Positions 1-8,401 of a stretch of DNA of 64,000 nucleotides are shown here, piece after piece. The notes beneath the pieces are model-generated. The model searched no databases. It was not told where the DNA came from and was given only the letters and a program-made list of their open reading frames with translations. The DNA is from JALOLG01 sp963776935 (GTDB taxonomy: Bacteria; Actinomycetota; Acidimicrobiia; Acidimicrobiales; Ilumatobacteraceae): assembly GCA_963776935.1 (NCBI GenBank), contig CAVZOP010000001.1, positions 434,001-498,000 on the forward strand. Direction: 5' to 3'. Each line of letters opens with the position of its first letter. The stretch's first letter is position 1. Made by a program: the position numbers and the translations under genes.

Positions 1-2
1 CC

Positions 3-2024
3 CGCCCGCCGCGACGCGAGAGCGCCCGCTTCTTCGAGGATCTCAAGGCCGGCAACTACGTGGTGCACCACCAGCACGGCGTCGGCAAGTACGAGGGCAT
101 GGTCAAGCGCACGATCGGCGGCATCGAACGCGACTATCTACTCATTGCCTACAAGGGCGGCGACAAGCTGTACGTGCCGTCCGACCAGATCGACACGCTG
201 CGGCAGTACGTCGGCGGCGAGGCGCCGACGCTGCACCGACTCGGCGGGAGCGACTTCGCCAAGGCCAAGAGCCGGGTCCGGTCGGCAGTGCGGGCGATCG
301 CCCAGGAGCTCGTCGTGCTCTACCAGAAGCGAGTGCACAGCGTCGGCTACTCGTTCGGGCCCGACACGCCCTGGCAGCACGAGATGGAGGAAGCGTTCCC
401 GTACGTCGAGACGCCCGACCAACGGGTGGCGATCGACGACGTGAAGAGCGACATGGAACGTCCGTATCCGATGGATCGCCTGGTGTGCGGTGACGTCGGG
501 TTCGGCAAGACCGAGGTCGCGATCAGGGCCGCCTTCAAGGCGATCCAGGAAGGCAAGCAGGTCGCCGTGCTCGCGCCGACGACGTTGCTCGCCAACCAGC
601 ACGGCAACACGTTCGCCGATCGCTTCGCCGGCTACCCGATCCGCGTCGAGGTGTTGTCCCGGTTCCTCACCAACGCCCAGGCCAAGACCGTGATCGACGG
701 CTTGCGCACGGGTGAGGTCGACTGCGTGATCGGTACCCACCGCCTGCTCACCAACGACGTCACGTTCAAGGATCTCGGGTTGCTCATCGTCGACGAGGAG
801 CAGCGCTTCGGGGTGCAGCACAAGGAGGCGATGAAGAAGCTGAAGGTCAACGTCGACATCATCACGCTCACCGCCACACCGATCCCCCGCACCCTCGAGA
901 TGTCGCTCGTCGGGATCCGCGACCTGTCGCTGTTGCAGACGCCGCCCGCCGACCGCCAGCCGATCCTCACCTACGTCGGCGAGTACGACGAGCGGGTCGC
1001 GATCGAGGCGATCCGGCGCGAGTTGCTCCGCGAGGGCCAGGTCTTCTGGGTCCACAACCGGGTGCGGTCGATCGAGACCGCGGCGATGCGGCTGCGCCAA
1101 CTCGTGCCGGAGGCACGCATCGCGGTCGCCCACGGGCAGATCGACGAGGGCACGTTGGAGCAGGTCGTCGTCGACTTCTCGGAGGGCCGCTACGACGTCC
1201 TCGTGTGCACGACGATCATCGAATCCGGCATCGACATGCCGACGGTGAACACGCTCGTCGTCGAGCGCTCCGACCTGCTCGGGCTCGGGCAGATGCACCA
1301 ACTCCGCGGACGGGTCGGGCGCAGTGGTCAGCGCGCCTACGCCTACCTGTTCCACCCACGCGACCGCCCGCTGACCGAGGACGCGTACGAGCGGTTGCGC
1401 ACGATCGGTGAGTCGACCGAGCTCGGTTCGGGTTTCAAGATCGCGATGCGCGACCTCGAGATCCGCGGCGCCGGCAACCTGCTCGGCGAGGCCCAGTCGG
1501 GGCACATCGCGGCGGTCGGCTACGACCTCTACTGCCAGATGGTCACCGAGGCGGTCGCCGAGATGAAGGGCGAGCCGATCGCCCAACCGTCGGAGATCAA
1601 GCTCGACGTGCCGACCGATGCGTTCCTGCCGGCCGACTACGTCACCAAGGAGGAGCTGCGACTCGAGGCCTACCGCCGTCTCGCCGCGGTGACCAGCGAG
1701 TCGGAGGTCGCCGACATCCGCACCGAGTGGGAGGACCGGTACGGCCCGCTCCCCCAACCGGCCGAGGCGTTGCTCATGGTGGGTTCGCTGCGCGCCGAGT
1801 GCAACCGGCTCGGCATCACCGACATGCAGATCACGGTCAGTCAGGCCCGCCTGTCGCCGATCGAGCTCAAGCTCAGCGAGTCGATGCGCCTCAAACGCCT
1901 CGCTCGCGACGCGATCCTCAAGGAGGACCAGCACCAGCTCGTGGTCCCGATCGCCCGCGGCAAGGACCCGGCGACGTTCCTGGTCGGCTTCCTCCGCGAG
2001 CTGATCCCCGACACCGACAGATAG
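3..2024 (+). CDS. mfd: Transcription-repair coupling factor Mfd, C-terminal part (5' end outside window)
   Basis: Mfd is the ATP-driven translocase that removes stalled RNA polymerase at DNA lesions and recruits UvrA. The frame is open from the first bases, so the N-terminal UvrB-like region lies outside the window; about 673 of the usual ~1150 residues are present. The fragment begins in the RNA-polymerase-interaction module (VVHHQHGVGKYEG at base 60). It continues through the two helicase domains, with Walker A GDVGFGKT near base 489, DEEQ box near 792 and TATPIPRT near 870, and ends in the TRCF C-terminal domain. The motifs are unambiguous. The parvulin lipoprotein follows 11 bases after the stop. 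Confidence 0.97.
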   Translation, partial: RPPRRESARFFEDLKAGNYVVHHQHGVGKYEGMVKRTIGGIERDYLLIAYKGGDKLYVPSDQIDTLRQYVGGEAPTLHRLGGSDFAKAKSRVRSAVRAIAQELVVLYQKRVHSVGYSFGPDTPWQHEMEEAFPYVETPDQRVAIDDVKSDMERPYPMDRLVCGDVGFGKTEVAIRAAFKAIQEGKQVAVLAPTTLLANQHGNTFADRFAGYPIRVEVLSRFLTNAQAKTVIDGLRTGEVDCVIGTHRLLTNDVTFKDLGLLIVDEEQRFGVQHKEAMKKLKVNVDIITLTATPIPRTLEMSLVGIRDLSLLQTPPADRQPILTYVGEYDERVAIEAIRRELLREGQVFWVHNRVRSIETAAMRLRQLVPEARIAVAHGQIDEGTLEQVVVDFSEGRYDVLVCTTIIESGIDMPTVNTLVVERSDLLGLGQMHQLRGRVGRSGQRAYAYLFHPRDRPLTEDAYERLRTIGESTELGSGFKIAMRDLEIRGAGNLLGEAQSGHIAAVGYDLYCQMVTEAVAEMKGEPIAQPSEIKLDVPTDAFLPADYVTKEELRLEAYRRLAAVTSESEVADIRTEWEDRYGPLPQPAEALLMVGSLRAECNRLGITDMQITVSQARLSPIELKLSESMRLKRLARDAILKEDQHQLVVPIARGKDPATFLVGFLRELIPDTDR

Positions 2025-2035
2025 GTTCTGCGGTC

Positions 2036-2947
2036 GTGAATCGCCGCGCGATCCTCATCCCCGTCCTCCTGATCGCCGGCGTCGCGACGGGCTGCTCGTC
2101 GGTGTCCGACAACGACGCCGCTGCCCGCGTCGACGAGTTCGAGCTGTCACAGGACGCGCTCGGCGGGCTACTGGTCGGGGCCACGCCCACCACCACGACG
2201 CAGCCCGGCGCCGAGCCGGTCGACGAGTCCGACGCCAGCGCCCAAACGGCACGCGACCTGCTCAACGTCTGGATCCTGACCCGGATCATCGAGGCCGACC
2301 TGGCCGCCCAGGGTGAGGCCGTCAGCCAACAGGCGATCGCCGACGTGACCGGCACGCTCGCGGCGCAGGACCCGGCCGGGTGGGCGGAGGTCCCGCTCGA
2401 CCTGCAGACCCTGCAGGTGGAACAGCGAGCGGCGATCGAGACCTGGTCGGCGCTCGAGATCTCGCCGCCGTCCGATGACGAGCTGCGGGCGATGTACGAC
2501 GCCGGCACCACAGAGTCGGGGATCGTGTGCAGCGCCCACATCCTCGTCGCCACCGAGGCCGAGGCGCAGGCGATCCTCGACCGGCTCGAGGGCGGAGCCG
2601 ACTTCGCCGAGCTGGCGGCGAGCGAATCGACCGACACCGGCTCGGGCGCCGACGGCGGGAACCTGCCGTGCGCGCTGACCAACACGTTCGAGGAGACCTA
2701 CGTTCCCGAGTTCGTCGAGGCCGCCCTCGCGGCCGAGATCGGCGAGCCGTTCGGACCCGTGCAGAGCGAGTTCGGGTACCACGTCATCGTGTTGCGGTCG
2801 TCGGACCAGGTCGATCCCGCGGAGCTCTCGGCGCTGTACATGGAAACGTCGACGCGGTTCCAGCGGGCGGCGGCCGCGGTCGACATCTACGTCGACCCGC
2901 GCTACGGAACGTTCAACGCGACCACCGGCGTCGAACCGCTCGGATGA
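2036..2947 (+). CDS. Parvulin-type peptidyl-prolyl isomerase, predicted lipoprotein
   Basis: 303-residue SurA/PrsA-like foldase. The GTG start is chosen because it opens directly onto a lipoprotein-type signal peptide (NRRAILIPVLLIAGVATGC, Cys20; the lipobox ATGC is imperfect at -3). A helical SurA_N-like region follows. A PpiC rotamase domain spans about residues 160-260, with a typical AHILV opening and a late GYHVIVL strand. It would fold proteins outside the membrane. The stop overlaps the mazG start as ATGA, so the two are probably translationally coupled. The parvulin fold is clear; the lipoprotein anchor is inferred. Confidence 0.88.
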   Translation: MNRRAILIPVLLIAGVATGCSSVSDNDAAARVDEFELSQDALGGLLVGATPTTTTQPGAEPVDESDASAQTARDLLNVWILTRIIEADLAAQGEAVSQQAIADVTGTLAAQDPAGWAEVPLDLQTLQVEQRAAIETWSALEISPPSDDELRAMYDAGTTESGIVCSAHILVATEAEAQAILDRLEGGADFAELAASESTDTGSGADGGNLPCALTNTFEETYVPEFVEAALAAEIGEPFGPVQSEFGYHVIVLRSSDQVDPAELSALYMETSTRFQRAAAAVDIYVDPRYGTFNATTGVEPLG

Positions 2948-4434
2948 CCGGGCAGCCGCACGTCGTCGTCGTCGGCCTCGGACCCGGCAGCCCGGCGCAC
3001 GTCACCGTCGAGACACTCGAGGAGATCGAGCGCATCGGGCGCCGGTTCGTGCGCACCAGCCGTCATCCCTCGGCACATCTCGTGCCCGATGCAGTGTCGT
3101 TCGACGAGCTGTACGAGTCGGCCGACACGTACGACGACGTCTACACCGAGCTCGCCGACCGAGTCGTGCACGCGGCCATCGACGCCGGCGAAGTGCTGTA
3201 CGCAGTCCCCGGCAGTCCACTCGTCCTCGAGCGCAGCGTGCGTCACCTGATCGCCGACGACCGCGTCGAGTGCACGGTCCTGCCGGCCCTGTCGTTCCTC
3301 GACATCGCCTACGCCCGGCTGGGCATCGATCCGGTCGAGGTCGGGCTGCGGCTCGTCGACGGCCACGAGTTCGCCGTCGCCGCGGCGGGCGAACGGGGCC
3401 CGCTGTTGGTCGCCCACACCCACGCCAGTTGGGTCCTGTCGGACATCAAGCTCGCCGTGGAGGACGCGACCGGTGACGAGGAGGTCGTGATCCTGCAGCG
3501 CCTTGGGACCGCCGACGAGGCGATCACGCACACGACCTGGGCCGAGCTCGACCGCACCGTCGAGCCCGATCACCTGACCGCGCTCTACATCCCGCACCTG
3601 GCCGCGCCGGTCGGCGCCGAGTACGTGCGGTTCCATCAGCTCGCCCGGACCCTGCGTGAGCAGTGCCCGTGGGACATCGAGCAGACCCACCACACCCTGA
3701 TCCCCTATGTGATCGAGGAGACCTACGAGCTCGTCGATGCGCTCGAGGCCCTGAACACCAGCGACTCCAACACTGGCGACTCGAACAGCGACGAGCATCT
3801 CATCGAAGAGCTCGGCGACTTGCTCTACCAGATCGAGTTCCACGCCACGATCGCCGAACAGCAGGGCCGCTTCACGATCGCCGACGTGGCGCGTGGCGTG
3901 CACGACAAGCTCGTGCGCCGCCATCCGCACGTGTTCGGTGACACGGTCGTCGATGGCACCGAGACGGTGCTGCGCAACTGGGACCAGATCAAGCGGGCCG
4001 AGAAGGGTCGTGGCCCGACGTTCGACGGGAGGTCCGAGGGAGTCTTCGACGGCATCCCGGGGTCGTTCCCCGCGTTGTCATACGCCCACGAGGTGCAGAA
4101 GAAGGCCGCCAAGGTGGGGTTCGACTGGCCCGAGGTCGACGGTGCGCTGGCCAAGATCGTCGAGGAGGCGGCCGAGCTGGGCGAGGCGGCGGCGACGTCG
4201 GGACCCGAGGCGATACGCGACGAGCTCGGCGACCTGCTGTTCGCGGTCGTCAACGTCGCCCGCCATCTCGGGGTCGACCCGGAGTCGACGTTGCGGGCGG
4301 CCACGCAGAAGTTCCGGGCCCGCTTCGAGGCTGTCGAGGCGCTCGCCCGAGCGGGCGACCTCGATCTCACCACCCTCGGGATCGATCAGCTCGACGCGTT
4401 GTGGGAGCAGGTCAAGCTCGAACAGCGACGCTGA
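2944..4434 (+). CDS. mazG: Tetrapyrrole-methylase-like / MazG nucleotide pyrophosphohydrolase fusion
   Basis: 496 residues in the YabN arrangement. An N-terminal SAM-dependent tetrapyrrole methylase-like domain (VVVVGLGPGSPAHVT, about residues 1-230) is fused to two MazG all-alpha NTP pyrophosphohydrolase repeats. Metal-binding signatures are visible as EETYE near residue 258 with EELGD near 288, and EEAAE near 407 with a DELGD box near 426. MazG hydrolyses non-canonical or excess NTPs to NMP and PPi; the methylase domain's substrate is unknown in this family. The ATG overlaps the upstream stop. It converges tail-to-tail on the next gene with only 3 bases between. Confidence 0.93.
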   Translation: MTGQPHVVVVGLGPGSPAHVTVETLEEIERIGRRFVRTSRHPSAHLVPDAVSFDELYESADTYDDVYTELADRVVHAAIDAGEVLYAVPGSPLVLERSVRHLIADDRVECTVLPALSFLDIAYARLGIDPVEVGLRLVDGHEFAVAAAGERGPLLVAHTHASWVLSDIKLAVEDATGDEEVVILQRLGTADEAITHTTWAELDRTVEPDHLTALYIPHLAAPVGAEYVRFHQLARTLREQCPWDIEQTHHTLIPYVIEETYELVDALEALNTSDSNTGDSNSDEHLIEELGDLLYQIEFHATIAEQQGRFTIADVARGVHDKLVRRHPHVFGDTVVDGTETVLRNWDQIKRAEKGRGPTFDGRSEGVFDGIPGSFPALSYAHEVQKKAAKVGFDWPEVDGALAKIVEEAAELGEAAATSGPEAIRDELGDLLFAVVNVARHLGVDPESTLRAATQKFRARFEAVEALARAGDLDLTTLGIDQLDALWEQVKLEQRR

Positions 4435-4437
4435 CGA

Positions 4438-5346
4438 TCAGCGGGCAGCCTGCAGCAACACGTTCTCACCGAACGCCTTGCGAAGCGCGAAGCGATGTTC
4501 GGAGGCGCCCTCGATCGAGCGGAAGGCCTCGTTGACGGCGATCGCGCCGAGGACCTGCACGAGTGCCGCGATGATCAGGTACGAGGCAAGCCGGGCCCAC
4601 TCGTCCGGATCGCTCGTCGGCACGATTGTCGACAGCGCACCGAGCCCCTGGACCACGGCGAGATAGGCGACGGCCGCGAGGTAGCTCATCCGAAGCGGCC
4701 GTCGGGGACCCTCCGCGGCGCTCGCTACACGTTCGAGCACGAACACCGGTACCGCCATGACGAGTGCCTGCAGCAGCAGCCCTCCGGTCGCCGTCGCCCA
4801 GTCGTCGGCCGGCGCCACGACCGAAGCAGCGAGTGCCCAGACACCGGCCACGGCGGCTGGGATCGACAAGGCGGCGATGACCGGGTTGCAGCGGCGGGCG
4901 GTCGCGCGCCGCACGTTGAGGGTGGCGAGAGCCGCCCACGCGGTGGCGAGCGGCACGACCGCCAGCGCGACGATCGATTCCGTGCGCCGCAGTGTGTCGA
5001 ACAGATCCCACGCCCGCTCGATCTGGTTCGAGAGCACCCCTGACTCGCGGTTCTCCTGCCACAGCAACAGGATCAACAGGCCGGCACCGAGGGTGAACAT
5101 GGCGAGTGCCCCGAGCAGGAACGACACTGCGAACCGCAAGAAGCGCGAGCCGCTGATCGGCGGACGGGCCGGGATCAAGTCCGTGTTCTCGTGGCGCACA
5201 TGCGGCAACACGCGCTCGCGCAGGGACTTCTTGGGAGGTTTTTCGGCTTCGACCCGGTTCGGCAACGTGGGTGGCGGGGCATCGACCATCGGCGTTCCAA
5301 CGGGCGGCGCAAGTGGCCGGTCGAGCGTGACAGGATCTAGTCCCAC
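4438..5346 (-). CDS. Hypothetical multi-pass membrane protein
   Basis: 302 residues from a GTG start (ATG at residue 20 is an alternative). A ~70-residue Pro/Arg/Lys-rich cytoplasmic N-terminus precedes a first hydrophobic segment (FAVSFLLGALAMFTLGAGLL). About five further segments follow. They alternate with short loops such as RRATARRCN. No catalytic motif was recognised. It is the only minus-strand gene in the mfd-eno stretch and converges with mazG, so it is a separate transcription unit, possibly sharing the divergent upstream region with the DUF4032 gene. Function unknown. Confidence 0.75.
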   Translation of the reverse strand: MGLDPVTLDRPLAPPVGTPMVDAPPPTLPNRVEAEKPPKKSLRERVLPHVRHENTDLIPARPPISGSRFLRFAVSFLLGALAMFTLGAGLLILLLWQENRESGVLSNQIERAWDLFDTLRRTESIVALAVVPLATAWAALATLNVRRATARRCNPVIAALSIPAAVAGVWALAASVVAPADDWATATGGLLLQALVMAVPVFVLERVASAAEGPRRPLRMSYLAAVAYLAVVQGLGALSTIVPTSDPDEWARLASYLIIAALVQVLGAIAVNEAFRSIEGASEHRFALRKAFGENVLLQAAR

Positions 5347-5412
5347 GTCGCGTCATCGTCCGGTGACCCACGGATCTTGAGGGTTTCTTCCCGGGCGGGC
5401 CAGACTGAACCG

Positions 5413-6681
5413 GTGCGACTGCAGATCGCGAACCCTTCGCTGCATCCCGCGATCGCGGCGTTCCCCTTCATCGAACGGCTCGCCGACTGGGATCTCCCGC
5501 ACATGCACGGTGTTCTCGGCCTCCATCGCCACGTCGTGCGCCTGGTCGAGACGGAATCGGTGTCGTATGTCGTCAAGGAGCTCCCCGACGACCTCGCGCT
5601 CCGTGAGTACCGGCTGCTGAGAGAGCTCGACGAGGAGCGTCTGCCGACCGCCGAAGTGGTCGCGGTGCTCACCGAGAAGCCCGACGGCGCCGACGGTCTG
5701 CTGATCACGCGGCACCTCGACTACTCACTCCCGTACCGCACGCTGTTGTCGGGCCGCGGGCTCACGATCCCGTACCTCGGCGAGCGCATGCTCGATGCGA
5801 TGGTCGGTCTGCTCGTGCGCCTCCACCTCGCGGGGTTCTGGTGGGGCGACTGTTCTCTCTCCAACACGCTGTTCCGGCGTGACGCCGGGGCGCTGTCCGC
5901 CTACGCGATCGACCTCGAGACCGCCGAACGCCACCCGCAGCTGTCCGACGGCCAGCGCCTGCTCGACATCGACATCGCCGCCGAGAACGTGGCGGGTGGG
6001 CTGCTCGACCTCCAGGCCGGCGGCCGCCTGCAGGTCGACATCGATCCGTGGGAGGTGTCGGGCGCGATCGAGGAGCGCTACCGGCAACTCTGGGCCGAGG
6101 TCACCTACGCCGAGGAGTTCGACTCCGATGAGTTGTGGATCGTCGAGCGCCGGCTCGAACGGCTGCACGACCTCGGCTTCGACGTCGGCGAGATGGAGCT
6201 GGTGACCACCGACGACGCCGTACAACGCCTGCGCCTCCAGCCCCGCGTCGTCGAGCACGGGTACCACGCCGAGCGGCTGCGCAGCCTGACCGGGCTCGAC
6301 ACCGAGGAGAACCAGGCCCGCCGGCTGCTCAACGACATCTGCGCGTTCGGCGCCCACCTGCAGGAGAACGGCGGGCGGGCGCTGCCGGAGAACATCGTCG
6401 CCGTGCGCTGGCTCGACCAACGGTTCGAGCCCGTCATCGAGGCGGTGCCGGCCGATCTGTTCAGCAAGCTCGAGCCGGCCGAGCTGTACCACCAACTTCT
6501 CGAACACCGGTGGTTCCTCAGCCAGGAGTGCGAGGCCGATGTCCCCCTCGAGGAGGCACTCGAGTCGTACATCACCGACGTCCTGGCGAGCGCCCCCGAC
6601 GAGCTGCTGCAGGTCGGCGAGGTCACGATGGAGCTCCCCGTGATCGCGTCCGACCAGATCGATTGGGCCCCGGCTGACTGA
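5413..6681 (+). CDS. DUF4032 family protein (kinase-like fold)
   Basis: 422 residues from GTG at 5413; an in-frame TTG at 5377 would add 12 residues. The N-terminal half looks like a lipopolysaccharide-kinase/aminoglycoside-kinase-like fold: SYVVKELPD could supply the ATP-binding Lys, LHLAGFWWGDCSLSN resembles a catalytic loop, and AYAIDLETAE resembles a metal-binding segment. The C-terminal half is the actinobacterial DUF4032 region. Substrate unknown; kinase activity is inference from fold-like motifs only. Its stop codon overlaps the first copy of a 47-bp repeat that fills the gap before eno. Confidence 0.72.
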   Translation: MRLQIANPSLHPAIAAFPFIERLADWDLPHMHGVLGLHRHVVRLVETESVSYVVKELPDDLALREYRLLRELDEERLPTAEVVAVLTEKPDGADGLLITRHLDYSLPYRTLLSGRGLTIPYLGERMLDAMVGLLVRLHLAGFWWGDCSLSNTLFRRDAGALSAYAIDLETAERHPQLSDGQRLLDIDIAAENVAGGLLDLQAGGRLQVDIDPWEVSGAIEERYRQLWAEVTYAEEFDSDELWIVERRLERLHDLGFDVGEMELVTTDDAVQRLRLQPRVVEHGYHAERLRSLTGLDTEENQARRLLNDICAFGAHLQENGGRALPENIVAVRWLDQRFEPVIEAVPADLFSKLEPAELYHQLLEHRWFLSQECEADVPLEEALESYITDVLASAPDELLQVGEVTMELPVIASDQIDWAPAD

Positions 6682-6726
6682 GTCGGCTCACAGCACGTCT
6701 GCTCGATGATCGTTTGGTCGCCGACG
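6680..6726 (+). repeat. 47-bp dispersed repeat, copy 1
   Basis: Starts GAGTCGGCTCACAG and ends CGTTTGGTCGCCGACG. It overlaps the stop codon of the DUF4032 gene. It differs from copy 2 (6736-6782) at two positions and shares both ends with copy 3 (36572-36618). The ends are inverted (GTCGGC/GCCGAC), so RNA or single-stranded DNA could fold. Confidence 0.85.
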
Positions 6727-6735
6727 CTTCTGACT

Positions 6736-6782
6736 GAGTCGGCTCACAGCACGTCTTCTCGATGATCGTTTGGTCGCCGACT
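6736..6782 (+). repeat. 47-bp dispersed repeat, copy 2
   Basis: Near-identical tandem neighbour of copy 1 with a 56-base period, directly upstream of eno. Its ends form an 8-bp inverted repeat, GAGTCGGC and GCCGACTC (the latter runs to base 6783). The eno ATG lies 16 bases after it, so the repeat sits in the eno leader or promoter region. Confidence 0.85.
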
Positions 6783-6798
6783 CGGTACGGTGCTGGAT

Positions 6799-8079
6799 AT
6801 GAGCGACATCGTCCACATCGCCGGTCGCGAGATCCTCGACTCTCGCGGCAACCCGACCGTCGAGGTCGAAGTCGTCCTCGAGAGCGGCTCCCGAGGTCGG
6901 GCCGCCGTGCCGAGCGGTGCATCGACGGGCGAGCACGAGGCGGTCGAGCTGCGTGACGGTGGCGAGCGGTACCTCGGCAAGGGCGTGCTGACCGCGGTCG
7001 GGTTCGTGAACGGCGAGATCGCCGATGTGCTCGAGGGTTTCGACGCTCTCGACCAGCGCACCGTCGACCGTGAGTTGGTCGAGCTCGACGGCACCGACAA
7101 CAAGGCGCGCATCGGCGCCAACGCGATCCTCGGCACCAGTCTGGCGGTCGCCAAGGCGGCGGCCGACGAGCTCGAGCTCCCGCTCTACCGCTACGTGGGC
7201 GGGCCCAACGCGCACGTGTTGCCGGTGCCGATGCTGAACGTCGTCAACGGTGGCGTCCACGCCGACAACTCGATCGACCTGCAGGAGTTCATGATCATGC
7301 CGGTCGGCGCCCCGTCGTTCTCGGAGGCGTTGCGCTGGGGAGCGGAGACGTACCACACGCTCAAGAAGGTGCTCCACGACCAGCACCTGTCGACCGCGGT
7401 CGGTGACGAAGGCGGGTTCGCGCCCGACCTCGCCACCAACGAGGACGCCATCAAGATCCTCGTCCAAGCGATCGAGCAGGCCGGTTTCACGCCTGGCGAC
7501 GACATCGCGATCGCGCTCGACCCGGCGATGAGCGAGTTGTACCGCGACGGCGCCTACCACCTCGACGGTGAGGGCAAGGTGCTGTCGTCGGACGAGATGG
7601 TGGACTACTGGACCCACCTGGTCGCGAGCTACCCGATCGTCTCGATCGAGGACGGCATGGCCGAGGACGACTGGGACGGTTGGGCGCACCTCACCGGTGC
7701 GCTCGGCGCACGCGTTCAACTCGTTGGTGACGACCTGTTCGTCACCAACGTCCAGCGGCTCCGGATGGGGATCGACCGTGCCGTTGCCAACAGCGTGCTC
7801 GTCAAGGTCAACCAGATCGGCTCGCTGACCGAGACGCTGGACACCGTCGAGCTCGCGACGCGCCACTCGTACACGTCGGTGATGAGCCACCGCAGCGGCG
7901 AGACCGAGGACGCCACGATCGCCGATCTCGCGGTCGCCACCAACTGCGGTCAGATCAAGACCGGCGCGCCCGCCCGCAGCGACCGCGTCGCCAAGTACAA
8001 CCAACTGCTCCGCATCGAAGCCGACCTCGGCGAATCAGCCGCCTTCCGCGGCCGTTCCGCTTTGGCACCGTTGCACTGA
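6799..8079 (+). CDS. eno: Enolase
   Basis: 426 residues, the normal length for the family. Catalyses interconversion of 2-phosphoglycerate and phosphoenolpyruvate in glycolysis, cytoplasmic. Family signatures are present: GNPTVEVEV near the N-terminus, LQEFMIMPVGA, the signature VLVKVNQIGSLTET carrying the catalytic Lys, and SHRSGETED near residue 363. ATG 6799 is preferred over the in-frame GTG nine bases upstream because it aligns with the usual enolase N-terminus. In many actinobacteria divIC/ftsB follows eno directly; here divIC is 8.8 kb downstream. Confidence 0.98.
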   Translation: MSDIVHIAGREILDSRGNPTVEVEVVLESGSRGRAAVPSGASTGEHEAVELRDGGERYLGKGVLTAVGFVNGEIADVLEGFDALDQRTVDRELVELDGTDNKARIGANAILGTSLAVAKAAADELELPLYRYVGGPNAHVLPVPMLNVVNGGVHADNSIDLQEFMIMPVGAPSFSEALRWGAETYHTLKKVLHDQHLSTAVGDEGGFAPDLATNEDAIKILVQAIEQAGFTPGDDIAIALDPAMSELYRDGAYHLDGEGKVLSSDEMVDYWTHLVASYPIVSIEDGMAEDDWDGWAHLTGALGARVQLVGDDLFVTNVQRLRMGIDRAVANSVLVKVNQIGSLTETLDTVELATRHSYTSVMSHRSGETEDATIADLAVATNCGQIKTGAPARSDRVAKYNQLLRIEADLGESAAFRGRSALAPLH

Positions 8080-8083
8080 CCAC

Positions 8084-8335
8084 TCATATCTCGAACTCTG
8101 ATCGTCGGCGGCGGAGCTGGGGGTCGGGGCTTTCGTCGAGGGCGGCCAGCAGGACCGTGCGGATCGTGTCGTCGTCGGTGAACTCGGCGAGATGTTCGTG
8201 GGCGAGATCGGCGGCGTGGTGCAGGCGGCCGCCGGCGATGCTCGTGCAGATCTCGTCGTGCTGGCGTCGCTTGCGCTCGCACTCGGCACCGGAATGGTGG
8301 TGGGGGTGGAGGTGATGCATCGACGCGATCGTCAT
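8084..8335 (-). CDS. Small hypothetical protein, His-rich N-terminus
   Basis: 83 residues, opening MTIASMHHLHPHHHSGAE and continuing into a charged helical region (ERKRRQHDEICTSIAGG). It converges with eno (4 bases between stops) and diverges from the BTAD regulator. No strong Shine-Dalgarno is visible and no family was recognised. The helical part faintly recalls the C-terminal helices of FCD/GntR ligand domains, but this is too short to call. Accepted mainly because it fills an otherwise empty gap with protein-like composition. Confidence 0.45.
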   Translation of the reverse strand: MTIASMHHLHPHHHSGAECERKRRQHDEICTSIAGGRLHHAADLAHEHLAEFTDDDTIRTVLLAALDESPDPQLRRRRSEFEI

Positions 8336-8401
8336 GGAGCGCGCTGTCGTTTCGCTGGACGGCCGCTTTCGGCCCTGCTACCTGGGGGCTAGCTTCGGGC
8401 T

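Noticed and set aside
138..1934. Long open frame antisense to mfd
   Set aside because: A high-GC shadow frame opposite a gene with clear conserved motifs.
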